Origin: WLMZ01 sp039920665
GTDB lineage: Bacteria > Actinomycetota > Acidimicrobiia > Acidimicrobiales > Ilumatobacteraceae
Reading direction: 5' to 3'
Length of the DNA stretch: 64,000 nucleotides
Assembly (NCBI GenBank): GCA_039920665.1
Contig: JBDSDH010000141.1
Span: 4,282 to 68,281, forward strand
Below the pieces are notes generated by a model. It had not been told where the DNA came from. It saw only the letters and a list, made by a program, of their open reading frames with translations, and made no database searches. The position numbers were made by a program, and so were the translations under genes. Below, piece by piece: positions 36,859 to 45,167 of the stretch; position 1 is the first letter of the stretch; each line of letters starts with the position of its first letter.

Positions 36859-37872
36859 TCACGACAGTCGGATCCGGGGGTCGGCGAAGGCGTAGGCGAC
36901 ATCGGTGATGAGATTGGTGATCAGGAATGCAACACCACCGAGGATGGTGACGCCGATAATCGCCGGGAAGTCGAGGTTGCGTGACGCGTCGACCGCATAG
37001 CTGCCGACCCCGGGCCACGAGAAAACGGTCTCGGTCAACACCGCGCCGGTGAGCAGGAACGCGAACGTGAACGCAACGATCGTGATGGTCGGCAGCAGGG
37101 CATTGCGCAAGGCGTGGGTGTTGACGACCGTGCGTTCGCGCAGGCCCATCGCTCGGCCGACCCGCACGTATTCCATCGAGAGTTCGTCGAGCAGGCTGGC
37201 CCGCACGAGTCTCGTCACGATGCCGATCACGCCCCACCCGAGCACGGCCGCGGGCAGGATCAGGTGGGTCGCGGCTTGGACGAACAGCGACATGTTGCCG
37301 TGCAGCAGCGAGTCGATCGTGTAGAAGCCGGTGATCCGTCCGGGCGGTGCAGAGCGAGGCTCGAGGCGACCCGGACCTGGCAGCCAGCCGAGTCGCGCAT
37401 ACAACACGTAGAGCAGCAGCAGGCCGCTCCAGAACGCAGGGAGTGACGAGCCGATCAGGGCGAAGAACCGGGCGACGTGGTCGATGAGCTTGTTGCGCTT
37501 GCGGGCTGCGACGATGCCGAGTCCGATGCCGATCGCGGTGCCACCGATCAACGCTGTGAACGTGAGCTCGAGCGTCGCCGGGAGCCGATCGATCAGGTCG
37601 TCGAACACCGGCTTGCGGGTCGAGAACGACGTCCCCATCTCGCCTCGAACAAGGTTCTTCATGTACGTCGCGTATTGCACCGGCACCGAGTCGTCGAGCC
37701 CCCAGCGAGCCTTGGCCGCGTTGACCACATCGGGGTTGTTGAGGTTGCGCTCGCCCACGATTGACACCAGCGGATCTGCTGGTGTCAATCGTGAGACGGC
37801 GAAGACGAGCGTGGCGATGCCGAGCAACAGCAGCGGCATCACTGCGATTCGTCGGATCAAATAGCGCTTCAC
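36859..37872 (-). CDS. ABC importer permease, OppB/DppB type
   Basis: A 337-aa permease. RYLIRRIAVMPLLLLGIATLVFAVSRLTPADP is the N-terminal TM and signature. EYVRVGRAMGLRERTVVNTHALRNALLPTITI is the EAA loop contacting the ATPases, and VFSWPGVGSYAVDASRNLDFPAIIGVTI closes the domain. GTG start 16 bases after the binding-protein stop. A perfect 16-bp inverted repeat lies at codons about 27-39 (37756-37793), which is odd for a coding sequence. Confidence 0.93.
   Translation of the reverse strand: MKRYLIRRIAVMPLLLLGIATLVFAVSRLTPADPLVSIVGERNLNNPDVVNAAKARWGLDDSVPVQYATYMKNLVRGEMGTSFSTRKPVFDDLIDRLPATLELTFTALIGGTAIGIGLGIVAARKRNKLIDHVARFFALIGSSLPAFWSGLLLLYVLYARLGWLPGPGRLEPRSAPPGRITGFYTIDSLLHGNMSLFVQAATHLILPAAVLGWGVIGIVTRLVRASLLDELSMEYVRVGRAMGLRERTVVNTHALRNALLPTITIVAFTFAFLLTGAVLTETVFSWPGVGSYAVDASRNLDFPAIIGVTILGGVAFLITNLITDVAYAFADPRIRLS
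37756..37793 (-). promoter_or_regulatory. perfect 16-bp hairpin inside the dppB-like gene
   Basis: CACGATTGACACCAGC (37756-37771) and its exact reverse complement (37778-37793) flank a 6-base loop, GGATCT. It lies about 80 bases into the permease gene, just after the binding-protein gene. It could slow transcription or protect the upstream mRNA, so that binding protein exceeds permease. Confidence 0.7.
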
Positions 37873-37888
37873 GTGGAGACGTGAACCT

Positions 37889-39559
37889 CTAGGACCGGCC
37901 GAGCTTGGACAAGTCGAGGTTGCAGCAGGCGCTGTAGGCCATGCCGGTGATGTCGGAGCGGCTGGCCAGGAACAGGTCGGGGTTGACGATCGGAATGATC
38001 ACTTGATCGTCGATCATCATCTGGCCGAGCTGCTTGTAGAGCGAGGCCCGTTCGGTTGCATCTTGGGTGGCGAATGCCTGAGCGAGCACGGTGGCCTCTT
38101 CGGGATTCGGATCGCTCTTGGTCCAGCCCTGCCACTGGGTGCCCTCGGCCATGCTGAAGTACTGCACGTACTGGCTGGAATCGGTGTGATCGGGAGCGAA
38201 GTAGAGCATCGTCACGGGGATGCCGTCTTTGCCGATCTTGTCGGCCCACACCGCAATTTCGACCGGGTTGAGTTCGAGGTTGATGCCGACCTTCTTGAGG
38301 TCGGTCTGAACCTGCTGCATGGCCGTGCTGAAGTCGATCCCATAGACGTTGAGCGACGGGAAGGTCGCATCGAGGGTGATGTCGGTGACGCCGGCATCGG
38401 CGAGCAACTGCTTGGCCTTCTCGATGTTCTGGACCGGCTTGGGCAGGTCAGCCGATCCGGCGAAACCGTTGGGAATCGGCGACGCTTGCGACTGACCGGC
38501 ACCCCCCGCGGTGACCTGGACCAAGTTGTCGTAGTCGAGTGCGAGTCGGATCGCCTCTCGAACGGCGGGTGTCAGGGCCTCGCCGCCGACGGCTTTCTCG
38601 CTGATTGCGAGGTACACGTAGTTGAAGCTCGGGACGTCGGTCACGGTGACATCGGTGCTGTCGAGGCCGCTTGCGACATCGGCCGAGATCTGCATCGCGA
38701 TGTCGACCGCGCCCTGTTCGAGTTGCTGACGCTGAGTGACGGCGCTGGGGGTCTCTTTGATGATCACCTCGGGGAATTCCGAGACGGCGCCCCAGAATTT
38801 GTCGTTGCGGCTCAGTCGCAGTTCGTTGCCATCGGCGTAGGACTTCAGTGCGAACGCTCCACTGCCGGCCGAGTTGGACAGGAACCAGGTCTCGGCGGTG
38901 TCGGTGGCCGGATCCATCGTTGCTCCGTTGGCTTGGGCCAACTTGGCGTTGATGATGCCGAGGTACGGGCTGTTGACCTGGGCCAGGAAGGCCGAGTTCG
39001 GTGCGTTGAGTGTGACGACGACCGTCGATTCGTCGGGCGTGTCGATCGTCTCGATGCTTCCGGCGAGGTACGACGACGAACCCTGCAGCGCCTTGAGTCG
39101 CTCCCACGAGAACTTCACGTCGGCGCTCGTCACCTTGGTGCCATCGGCGAACACCGCCTTCGGATCGAGCGTGAACGTGAATTCGGTCTGTGCTGGGTTG
39201 CCTTCCCACTTGGTCGCGAGTCGGGGGACGAGCGTTTGGTTGTCGCTGCTGTCCAGTCCGATCAACGTCTCGTAGACGGCCGTCATGTAGATCTGGCAGG
39301 TGTCGCAGTAAGCGAGCGACGGATCGAGCGAGTTGACGTCCATCTGGCGGGCGATGACCAACGCCTTGCCGCCACCGGTGTCTCCGCCGGTGTTGCCACC
39401 GCCATCGACGCTGGCGGCTGTGCTGCCACCGCTGCCGCTCGTGCTGGCCGGTGCGGCGGGATCGCTGCCACACGCAGCGAGGATCATCACGCCAGCGATC
39501 GCACAAGCGGCGGTTCGAGTCATCACGCTGCGAGAACGGGACTTCGAGTAACGGACCAT
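37889..39559 (-). CDS. Peptide/solute-binding lipoprotein (SBP family 5)
   Basis: A 556-aa extracellular substrate-binding protein. The signal peptide ends in ILAACGS with lipobox Cys30, then a Gly/Ser-rich linker. Family 5 landmarks are KALVIARQMDVNSLDPSLAYCDTCQIYMTAVYETLIGLD, RLATKWEGNPAQTEFTFTLDPKAVFADGTKVTSADVKFSWERL and the C-terminal YKQLGQMMIDDQVIIPI. It catches the ligand (peptide, nickel complex, glycoside or other) for the Opp-like permease. GGGAGG 7 bases before the ATG. First gene of the operon; palindrome and promoter lie just upstream. Confidence 0.93.
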   Translation of the reverse strand: MVRYSKSRSRSVMTRTAACAIAGVMILAACGSDPAAPASTSGSGGSTAASVDGGGNTGGDTGGGKALVIARQMDVNSLDPSLAYCDTCQIYMTAVYETLIGLDSSDNQTLVPRLATKWEGNPAQTEFTFTLDPKAVFADGTKVTSADVKFSWERLKALQGSSSYLAGSIETIDTPDESTVVVTLNAPNSAFLAQVNSPYLGIINAKLAQANGATMDPATDTAETWFLSNSAGSGAFALKSYADGNELRLSRNDKFWGAVSEFPEVIIKETPSAVTQRQQLEQGAVDIAMQISADVASGLDSTDVTVTDVPSFNYVYLAISEKAVGGEALTPAVREAIRLALDYDNLVQVTAGGAGQSQASPIPNGFAGSADLPKPVQNIEKAKQLLADAGVTDITLDATFPSLNVYGIDFSTAMQQVQTDLKKVGINLELNPVEIAVWADKIGKDGIPVTMLYFAPDHTDSSQYVQYFSMAEGTQWQGWTKSDPNPEEATVLAQAFATQDATERASLYKQLGQMMIDDQVIIPIVNPDLFLASRSDITGMAYSACCNLDLSKLGRS

Positions 39560-39581
39560 CACAGGACCTCCCCAGGTCAGC

Positions 39582-39602
39582 CACCCAACGAATCGTTGGG
39601 TG
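39582..39602. promoter_or_regulatory. 21-bp palindrome, probable TetR operator
   Basis: CACCCAACGA (39582-39591), one central A, and its exact inverted copy TCGTTGGGTG (39593-39602). It sits 23 bp before the binding-protein start and directly after the likely transcription start, a position where a bound repressor would block the operon. The divergent TetR-family gene at 39725 is the natural candidate to bind it. Confidence 0.75.
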
Positions 39603-39612
39603 CACTGACTGC

Positions 39613-39641
39613 AGTTAATACGGCATGTCCAGTCTCGTCAA
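39613..39641 (-). promoter_or_regulatory. candidate promoter of the ABC importer operon
   Basis: On the minus strand TTGACG (39641-39636) is followed by TATTAA (39620-39615) at 15 bp or TTAACT (39618-39613) at 17 bp. The start would fall close to 39605, so the palindrome at 39582-39602 would be in the first transcribed bases. Spacing is not ideal for either -10. Confidence 0.4.
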
Positions 39642-39724
39642 GTGCCAAATCGTCGATCTGAGACGCCCATTTGACACCGTCCGTACACTGACCGCAAGCT
39701 GACCGCATCGAAAGGGACGTGCCG

Positions 39725-40324
39725 ATGAACCAGCGTGAGTTGCAACGAGTGGAGACCCGCCGCACCCTGGCCGAACATGCACTGCGCCTGTTCAGCACGA
39801 ATGGCTACGAGGAGACCACCGTCGAGGAAATCGCCGGTGCTGCCGGCGTCAGTCCGCGCACCTTCTTCCTTCACTTCTCGACCAAGGCTGCTGCTGCGTT
39901 TCCGGACCATGAAGAACGTGTGCGCAACTTCACCGAGCGACTCGGCGACGGGCACCAGCCCGGAAATCCGTTGCTTCACCTGTGTGACGTGCTCGCCCAC
40001 GGGCTTGACATCAGCTCGCCGACTCGGCGCACGCGGTACCAATTGCTGGCCGAGGTGGCGGCGTTGCGCGCCGAAGATGCTCGCACCGATCGCGACTACG
40101 AAGAAGTCGTCGCCGCGTATCTGATCCACGCCTGGGGCAACTCGATCGAAGCCACGATCCGCGCCCACGCAATCGCCAACGCTGCACTCGGCGTCTGCCG
40201 GGCGTCGCTCATCGGCTGGGGCCAAGCAGGCATCGATCCGCGCGAGGTGTGCTTCGAGATCCTCCACCGGATGATCGGTTCACCGTTCGACGCGCCGCTG
40301 GGGTCGGTGCAGTCACTGCAGTAG
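39725..40324 (+). CDS. TetR family transcriptional regulator
   Basis: A 199-aa regulator. Helix-turn-helix: HALRLFSTNGYEETTVEEIAGAAGVSPRTFFLHFSTKAAA (about 18-58), with FFLHF in the YFHF position of the recognition helix. The remainder is an all-alpha ligand domain with no recognised ligand class. The ATG was chosen over a GTG 6 bases earlier because AAGGGA lies 8 bases before it. It is divergent from the ABC importer operon, with a 21-bp palindrome in the gap, so it most likely represses that operon and is released by a transported or processed ligand. Confidence 0.88.
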   Translation: MNQRELQRVETRRTLAEHALRLFSTNGYEETTVEEIAGAAGVSPRTFFLHFSTKAAAAFPDHEERVRNFTERLGDGHQPGNPLLHLCDVLAHGLDISSPTRRTRYQLLAEVAALRAEDARTDRDYEEVVAAYLIHAWGNSIEATIRAHAIANAALGVCRASLIGWGQAGIDPREVCFEILHRMIGSPFDAPLGSVQSLQ

Positions 40325-40363
40325 ACAGCTGCGGTTTCGGCCGAGTCGAGACCGGGTAGCGAA

Positions 40364-40879
40364 GTGGCCTTGGCCACGTTCTCATCTCAAAACATCTCGG
40401 TTGCTGTCGTACCTGCCGCTCGTGAGCGCATCTGGGATGCCCTGCGCGACGCCGACGTGCTGGCGTCGCTGACGCCGCTCGTGCGTTCGATCGATGTCGA
40501 CGGTGACATCTGGACGTGGCACCTTCGTGGCATCTCCGCGCTCGGGGTGTCGGTGACACCGTCGTTCACCGAGCTGATGCTTTTCGACGAACCCCGAGAG
40601 ATCAAATATGTCCACCAGCCTCCGAATGGCAGCGGCGAGCGAGCCGGTGCCAGCGGGGTGTACACGCTCGAGGCACTGGACATGCAGAGCACGCGACTCT
40701 CGGTTGACATCACCCTGTGTGTCGACCTTCCACTGCCCAAGCTGGCCCGTCGGGCGGTCGAAGCAACGATGTCGACCATGATGCAGCGCACGGGCGAGAA
40801 GTTCGCCGAGAACCTCTACAAGCGCCTCGGGATCGATCCGGCAGCCGTCGACATCCCGGTCTCCAACTCGGCGCGATGA
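40364..40879 (+). CDS. SRPBCC (START-like) superfamily protein
   Basis: A 171-aa protein with the helix-grip fold pattern: VAVVPAARERIWDALRDADVLASLTPLVRSIDVDGDIWTWHL at the start, then strands and a long C-terminal helix ARRAVEATMSTMMQRTGEKFAENLYKRL. Such proteins bind lipids, polyketides or other hydrophobic ligands. GTG start without an obvious ribosome site. The next gene starts inside its stop (ATGA), so the two act together. Ligand unknown. Confidence 0.7.
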   Translation: MALATFSSQNISVAVVPAARERIWDALRDADVLASLTPLVRSIDVDGDIWTWHLRGISALGVSVTPSFTELMLFDEPREIKYVHQPPNGSGERAGASGVYTLEALDMQSTRLSVDITLCVDLPLPKLARRAVEATMSTMMQRTGEKFAENLYKRLGIDPAAVDIPVSNSAR

Positions 40880-41781
40880 CCGCTCGATTCCAACATCTCG
40901 CCGTACAGAGCGGGATCGGCCCCCACACCACCGTCATCGCAGGCGTCGAGATGGCCAATCGGTCGTGGTCGACCACGTCGACCTCGGCCGTCAAAGTCGG
41001 CATGCTTCGTCGACGACCGCGGGCTGGCGTGCTGAACGCGGTCGGCGTGTCCCACGGTTGCGCGTTGCCCGAGTGGACGCTGTCGGTCGGCCGCACGACG
41101 GTGCTCGATCCGCGCCGTCCGCTCGATGCATTGGCTGATCCCACCGCAGCGTCGATTGCCGGCATCGCCGTCGCCAGGATCGGGCTGAACTATCTCGATC
41201 AACTCGCCGGCTACCTCGATGACGGCAGCGCAATACCCGAAAGCTGGAGGCCGGCGGCTCGCGTGCTGGTTGTGGTCCAGCACGACCATCGCCTGCGTTG
41301 GAACGCCGAACGGATCATCGAGTGGACGGGCGCGTTCGCCGCGGCGTCGGCCATCGAGCGATCGCCGCGTGGTCGCCGCCGCACAGAGCATTCTCCGGAC
41401 CGATCCTCGCTGACGATGCGTCAGCGAGCATTGCTCGACGTCGACGGGCCGTGTGTCGTTGGTTTGGAGACGACGCTCGGTCCGGCCGCAGTGCCGGGAT
41501 GGTGGGACCCAACAGGTGAGACCGTTTCTGTTGATCTCGAACTGCTCGCTCATCTGGGCGCGACCCTGCCTGGTCGATGCAGCGTGACTTTCGATCAGAG
41601 TGATGACTCGCGTCCGTCGGCCAAGGTCGGCGTGATGTTGCGGGGCGAGACGATCGTCTTGGGTGACAGCGCCCGCGGCGATCGTGGGCCGAGCGCGCGA
41701 GCGACCGCGTTGCTCGCGATCCGAACCCAGCGGGTGACTGCATGGGATGGGTTCGAGTCCGCATCGCAGCTCGCGAGCTGA
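40876..41781 (+). CDS. Uncharacterised protein, possibly flavin-binding split barrel
   Basis: A 301-aa protein that I do not recognise with confidence. The first 90 residues (VEMANRSWSTTSTSAVKVGMLRRRPRAGVLNAV) loosely resemble the pyridoxamine-phosphate-oxidase-like split barrel, where the second strand pair contacts FMN. The middle holds RVLVVVQHDHRLRWN and the end GVMLRGETIVLGDSA. No signal peptide or transmembrane helix. Its ATG overlaps the SRPBCC stop, which is the only functional hint. Confidence 0.5.
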   Translation: MTARFQHLAVQSGIGPHTTVIAGVEMANRSWSTTSTSAVKVGMLRRRPRAGVLNAVGVSHGCALPEWTLSVGRTTVLDPRRPLDALADPTAASIAGIAVARIGLNYLDQLAGYLDDGSAIPESWRPAARVLVVVQHDHRLRWNAERIIEWTGAFAAASAIERSPRGRRRTEHSPDRSSLTMRQRALLDVDGPCVVGLETTLGPAAVPGWWDPTGETVSVDLELLAHLGATLPGRCSVTFDQSDDSRPSAKVGVMLRGETIVLGDSARGDRGPSARATALLAIRTQRVTAWDGFESASQLAS

Positions 41782-41860
41782 CCGACAGGACACGTCGGCT
41801 GTTCTAAGGTGGTCGTCGCTGCTTGAGCCGCGCCAGGGTGGCCCTACAAGGACGTGACAC

Positions 41861-43072
41861 ATGGGTTTGATGAACAAGATCCGCAACGAATTCGTCGACA
41901 TCATCGAATGGATCGATGACTCTCGCTCGACGCTTGCATGGCGGTTCCCCCGTTATCAGAACGAAATCAAGAACGGCGCGCAATTGATCGTGCGCGAGGG
42001 CCAGAAGGCGATCTTCGTCTACCGCGGCTCGATGGCCGACACGTTCGATCCCGGCAACTACGAGCTCAAGAGCGAGAACCTGCCGATTCTGAGCACGCTG
42101 CAGGGTTGGAAGTACGGCTTCGACAGCCCGTTCCGTAGCGAGGTCTATTTCATCAACACGCGGCCGGTCACGAGCCTGCGGTGGGGCACCCCCACGCCGG
42201 TGACCGTGCGCGACCCCGACTTCAAGATGGTCCAGGTGCGAGCCAACGGCCTCTGCGTGGTCAAGATCGCCAACCCCGAGATCTTCATGAAGGAGGTCAT
42301 TGGCACCGACAGCAATGTCGACATCGAAGAGATCTCCGAGCTGCTCCGTCGAGTCATCTCGCTCGCATTCTCCGACATGGTGCTCGCCACGAAGGATGCC
42401 GATGGCAAGCAGCTCGGTGTGATCGACCTCCAGGGTCGCCAGGTCGAACTCGCCGGCAAGCTGCGTGAGTTCGTCCAGGAGCGCGTCGACGACGAGTACG
42501 GCCTCGAGATTCCTGACATCACGATGAACATTTCGCTGCCGGAAGAGATCACCGCAGCGATGACCCGTGGCGTCGCCCGCGGTGTCGAAGAGGGCGGCTT
42601 CCTCGACAACGTCGGCTCGATGGATCGTTACCAGCAGGCCAAGGCCGCCGAGGCAATGGTCGCAGCAGCCGGTAACCCCGGTGGCGGTGCCGCAAGCACC
42701 GGTCTCGGTCTCGGCCTGGGCGTCGCGATGGGTGGCCAGATGGCCGGGATGATGGGCAACGCGTTCGCTCCGAGTCAGGCACCCGCGGCCGCACCGGTCG
42801 CAGCGGTTCCTGCCCCGCCGCCGCTGCCCGGCCAGGCGCTTTACCACGTCGATGCCGGCGGCCAGCCGGGCGGCCCGTACAACCTCGCCCAGATGCAGTC
42901 CGGCATCGCCGGTGGCCAGATCGTGGGCACCACGCTCGTCTGGTCGCAGGGGATGGGCGAATGGATGCCGGCCCAGAGCGTGCCTGCGCTGCAGGTCTTC
43001 TTCTCCGCCCCGCCGCCACTGCCGCCATCTGCATCGACCCCACCGCCGATGCCGCCAGCGGCCAGCGCCTGA
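41861..43072 (+). CDS. SPFH-domain protein with C-terminal GYF-type domain (YdjI-like)
   Basis: A 403-aa protein. SPFH/band-7-like core about 30-260: GAQLIVREGQKAIFVYRGSMADTFDPGNYELKSENLPIL, YFINTRPVTSLRWGTP and VQVRANGLCVVKIANPEIFM. This is the branch of Bacillus YdjI, annotated also as 'virion core protein'. A Gly/Ala/Pro-rich hinge leads to a GYF_2 domain (ALYHVDAGGQPGGPYNLAQMQ ... VWSQGMGEWMPAQ), which recruits Pro-rich partners. The next gene starts with a long Pro-rich stretch, a fitting ligand. AAGGA lies 9 bases before the ATG. Probable role at the membrane in envelope stress, as in ydjGHI with PspA. Confidence 0.85.
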   Translation: MGLMNKIRNEFVDIIEWIDDSRSTLAWRFPRYQNEIKNGAQLIVREGQKAIFVYRGSMADTFDPGNYELKSENLPILSTLQGWKYGFDSPFRSEVYFINTRPVTSLRWGTPTPVTVRDPDFKMVQVRANGLCVVKIANPEIFMKEVIGTDSNVDIEEISELLRRVISLAFSDMVLATKDADGKQLGVIDLQGRQVELAGKLREFVQERVDDEYGLEIPDITMNISLPEEITAAMTRGVARGVEEGGFLDNVGSMDRYQQAKAAEAMVAAAGNPGGGAASTGLGLGLGVAMGGQMAGMMGNAFAPSQAPAAAPVAAVPAPPPLPGQALYHVDAGGQPGGPYNLAQMQSGIAGGQIVGTTLVWSQGMGEWMPAQSVPALQVFFSAPPPLPPSASTPPPMPPAASA

Positions 43073-43074
43073 CG

Positions 43075-44373
43075 ATGAGTGATATGGGCGCCCCGCCGCC
43101 TCCGCCGTTGCCGCCGTTCGGTGGTGGGCCGCCTCCGCCGCCGATGCCGCCGCAGGCGTCTCCGCCTCCCCCTCCGGTGCAGTCGACCCCGTCCGCTCCG
43201 TCCGCTCCGTCCGCGCCGCCACCTCCACTGCACGGGCTGTCGTCGCCAACGCCTCGCGACCGAGCGGCCTTGCACAGCACCGAAGCGACCCGCACCTATC
43301 CGTGCGAGAGCTGTGGTGCCGAATTGGAATTCGACATCAAACTCCAGAAGCTGAAGTGCCCGAGCTGTGGTGTCGTCCACGATCTCACCGTCGACATGAC
43401 CAAGACCGCGGTCGAGCAAGATCTGCGCACAGCGCTGCAGGCACTGCGCGAAAACAAGATGCAGGGTCAGCGGTCGTTGGTCGCTGAAACCAAAGAGATC
43501 GTCTGCCAGAACTGCGGCGGACACACCACCTTCACGGGCAGTCTCACGGCTGAGCGCTGCCCGTATTGCGCGACTCCGATCCAGCGCGACGACGTCCACA
43601 ACGCCCCGACCCGGCTTGCGGTCGATGGTGTGGTGCCGTTTCAGATCGATCACAAGCAGGCGACGGAGTTGATCGACAAGTGGATCAACAGCCGCAAGTT
43701 CGCGCCCACAGAGTTCAAGACCTACAACCGCACCGGCTCGTTCACCAGCGTGTACACGGCCTATTTCACCTACGACGCCGAGACCGACACCGCATACTCC
43801 GGTGAGCGTGGCGACAATTACACGGTCACAGTCGGCTCCGGCGACGATCAGCACACCGAGACCCGCACCAACTGGTACCAGGTGTCCGGACAGGTCCACA
43901 ACAGCTTCGACGACATCACGATCTTCGCCAATGACGGCTTCGAGAAGAACCGGATCGCCAAGCTCGAACCGTGGCCGACCAACGACGCCAAGCCCTACTC
44001 TCCCGAATTCGTCGCCGGTCACCTGTGTCGCACCTACGACCACGACGTGGAGGAGTGCATGGGCGAGGCCACATCGCAGATGGAAACTGCGATCAGCCAG
44101 ACCGTGCGCCGGGACATCGGCGGCGATCAACAGCGAGTCCACAACACCAACGTCTCGTGGCGGGAAATGACCTACAAGCACCTGTTGCTGCCGATCTGGC
44201 TGCTGACCGTGATCTACCAGGACAAGCCGTTCCAGGTGTACATCAACGGTGTCACTGGCGAAGTGCAAGGCGCTCGGCCGTGGAGCAAGGTCAAGATCAT
44301 CATCGCCGCCGTGATCGCACTGATCATCATCATCGCCCTGATCGCGGTGTTCTCGGCGTCCAAACGACGATGA
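43075..44373 (+). CDS. Zinc-ribbon membrane protein with Pro-rich N-terminus (YdjG-like)
   Basis: A 432-aa protein. Residues 1-60 are poly-Pro/Gly/Ala. Two zinc ribbons follow: YPCESCGAELEFD ... LKCPSCGVVHDL (about 75-103) and IVCQNCGGHTTF ... RCPYCATPI (about 142-168), similar to TFIIB-type ribbons. A large beta-rich domain (TYNRTGSFTSVYTAYFTYDAETDTAYSGERG) precedes a C-terminal TM helix (about 405-427) and a basic tip. This layout matches YdjG-type proteins encoded next to YdjI. The starting ATG is 2 bases after the SPFH stop, and the next gene overlaps its end. Confidence 0.82.
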   Translation: MSDMGAPPPPPLPPFGGGPPPPPMPPQASPPPPPVQSTPSAPSAPSAPPPPLHGLSSPTPRDRAALHSTEATRTYPCESCGAELEFDIKLQKLKCPSCGVVHDLTVDMTKTAVEQDLRTALQALRENKMQGQRSLVAETKEIVCQNCGGHTTFTGSLTAERCPYCATPIQRDDVHNAPTRLAVDGVVPFQIDHKQATELIDKWINSRKFAPTEFKTYNRTGSFTSVYTAYFTYDAETDTAYSGERGDNYTVTVGSGDDQHTETRTNWYQVSGQVHNSFDDITIFANDGFEKNRIAKLEPWPTNDAKPYSPEFVAGHLCRTYDHDVEECMGEATSQMETAISQTVRRDIGGDQQRVHNTNVSWREMTYKHLLLPIWLLTVIYQDKPFQVYINGVTGEVQGARPWSKVKIIIAAVIALIIIIALIAVFSASKRR

Positions 44374-45026
44374 CGTTCCTGATCGTCGCGGTATTGCTGG
44401 TGGCCCTCGTCGGCGCGGGAGTGGGTGCGATCGCCGTTCGCCAGAAGCAGAACTTTGCCAAGGCCAACGAGATCGTGCCCGGCCGCGCCACTGCCGCACC
44501 CGCAGGCTGGGCAGGAGCCCATTCCGCCGAGGCCAAATTGCACCGTCGGCTGGGCGAGTCGGTCGCTGCACTGCGCGCCAACGTGACGTTGTCCGATGGC
44601 GCGTTCATGGAGTCACGGGCATCGATCGAGAACGCCGCGCAGGCGATCGACGAACGCCTCATCGCCGCCGCGTCCCTGCCACGGGGCGATCGTGAGACTG
44701 CGATCGCAGCAGTGGAACCCGACGTGGTTGCGCTCGAGGCATCGGTTGCCGCACTCGCTCAGCCGGCCGTGGGCTCGACGCCGCAGCAGATGCTCGATGA
44801 TTCGGTTCGTGCCGCCCAGATCCGGCTTGACGCGCTGGCCGCTGCTCAGGCCGAACTCGACCAGATCGAGGTGCACACGGCGACCGATCAGACCACGCCT
44901 GGCCACACAGCGATCGATCACATCGTTGAGAGCGAACCGGCTGCACCGGTCGAAGTGGCCCGGCCGGCAACGCAACCGACCGAGCAACCGCGGCAACAAA
45001 CACAACCGCCCACGCCAGGGGTGTAG
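44370..45026 (+). CDS. Membrane-anchored helical protein of the SPFH operon
   Basis: A 218-aa protein: N-terminal TM helix (about 2-22, FLIVAVLLVALVGAGVGAIAV), an Ala/Glu-rich helical region (about 50-165) likely to form a coiled coil, and a Pro/Gln/Thr-rich tail. Family not recognised. The ATG overlaps the stop of the zinc-ribbon gene (ATGA). It is the last of a three-gene unit with the SPFH protein, perhaps in the place PspA/YdjF takes in Bacillus, though sequence similarity to PspA is not evident. Confidence 0.7.
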   Translation: MTFLIVAVLLVALVGAGVGAIAVRQKQNFAKANEIVPGRATAAPAGWAGAHSAEAKLHRRLGESVAALRANVTLSDGAFMESRASIENAAQAIDERLIAAASLPRGDRETAIAAVEPDVVALEASVAALAQPAVGSTPQQMLDDSVRAAQIRLDALAAAQAELDQIEVHTATDQTTPGHTAIDHIVESEPAAPVEVARPATQPTEQPRQQTQPPTPGV

Positions 45027-45088
45027 CTGCATCCGCTCCGGAGGCTGTGTCAGACGTCGTGCACGGCTCGCTGAGTCACAAGAGGTTT

Positions 45089-45110
45089 CGGCCGGTCCTC
45101 GGCCGGGCTT
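45089..45110 (+). terminator. weak hairpin after the SPFH operon
   Basis: CGGCCG (45089-45094) and CGGCCG (45100-45105) form a self-complementary stem around GTCCT, followed by GGCTT. It stands between the convergent SPFH unit and the PknG operon. The stem is short and there is no real T run. Confidence 0.35.
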
Positions 45111-45167
45111 GAGCCAGCGTTGTGTGAGCGTTACGCGAGGGAAGTGCAGGGACGGCTCATGGACGAC

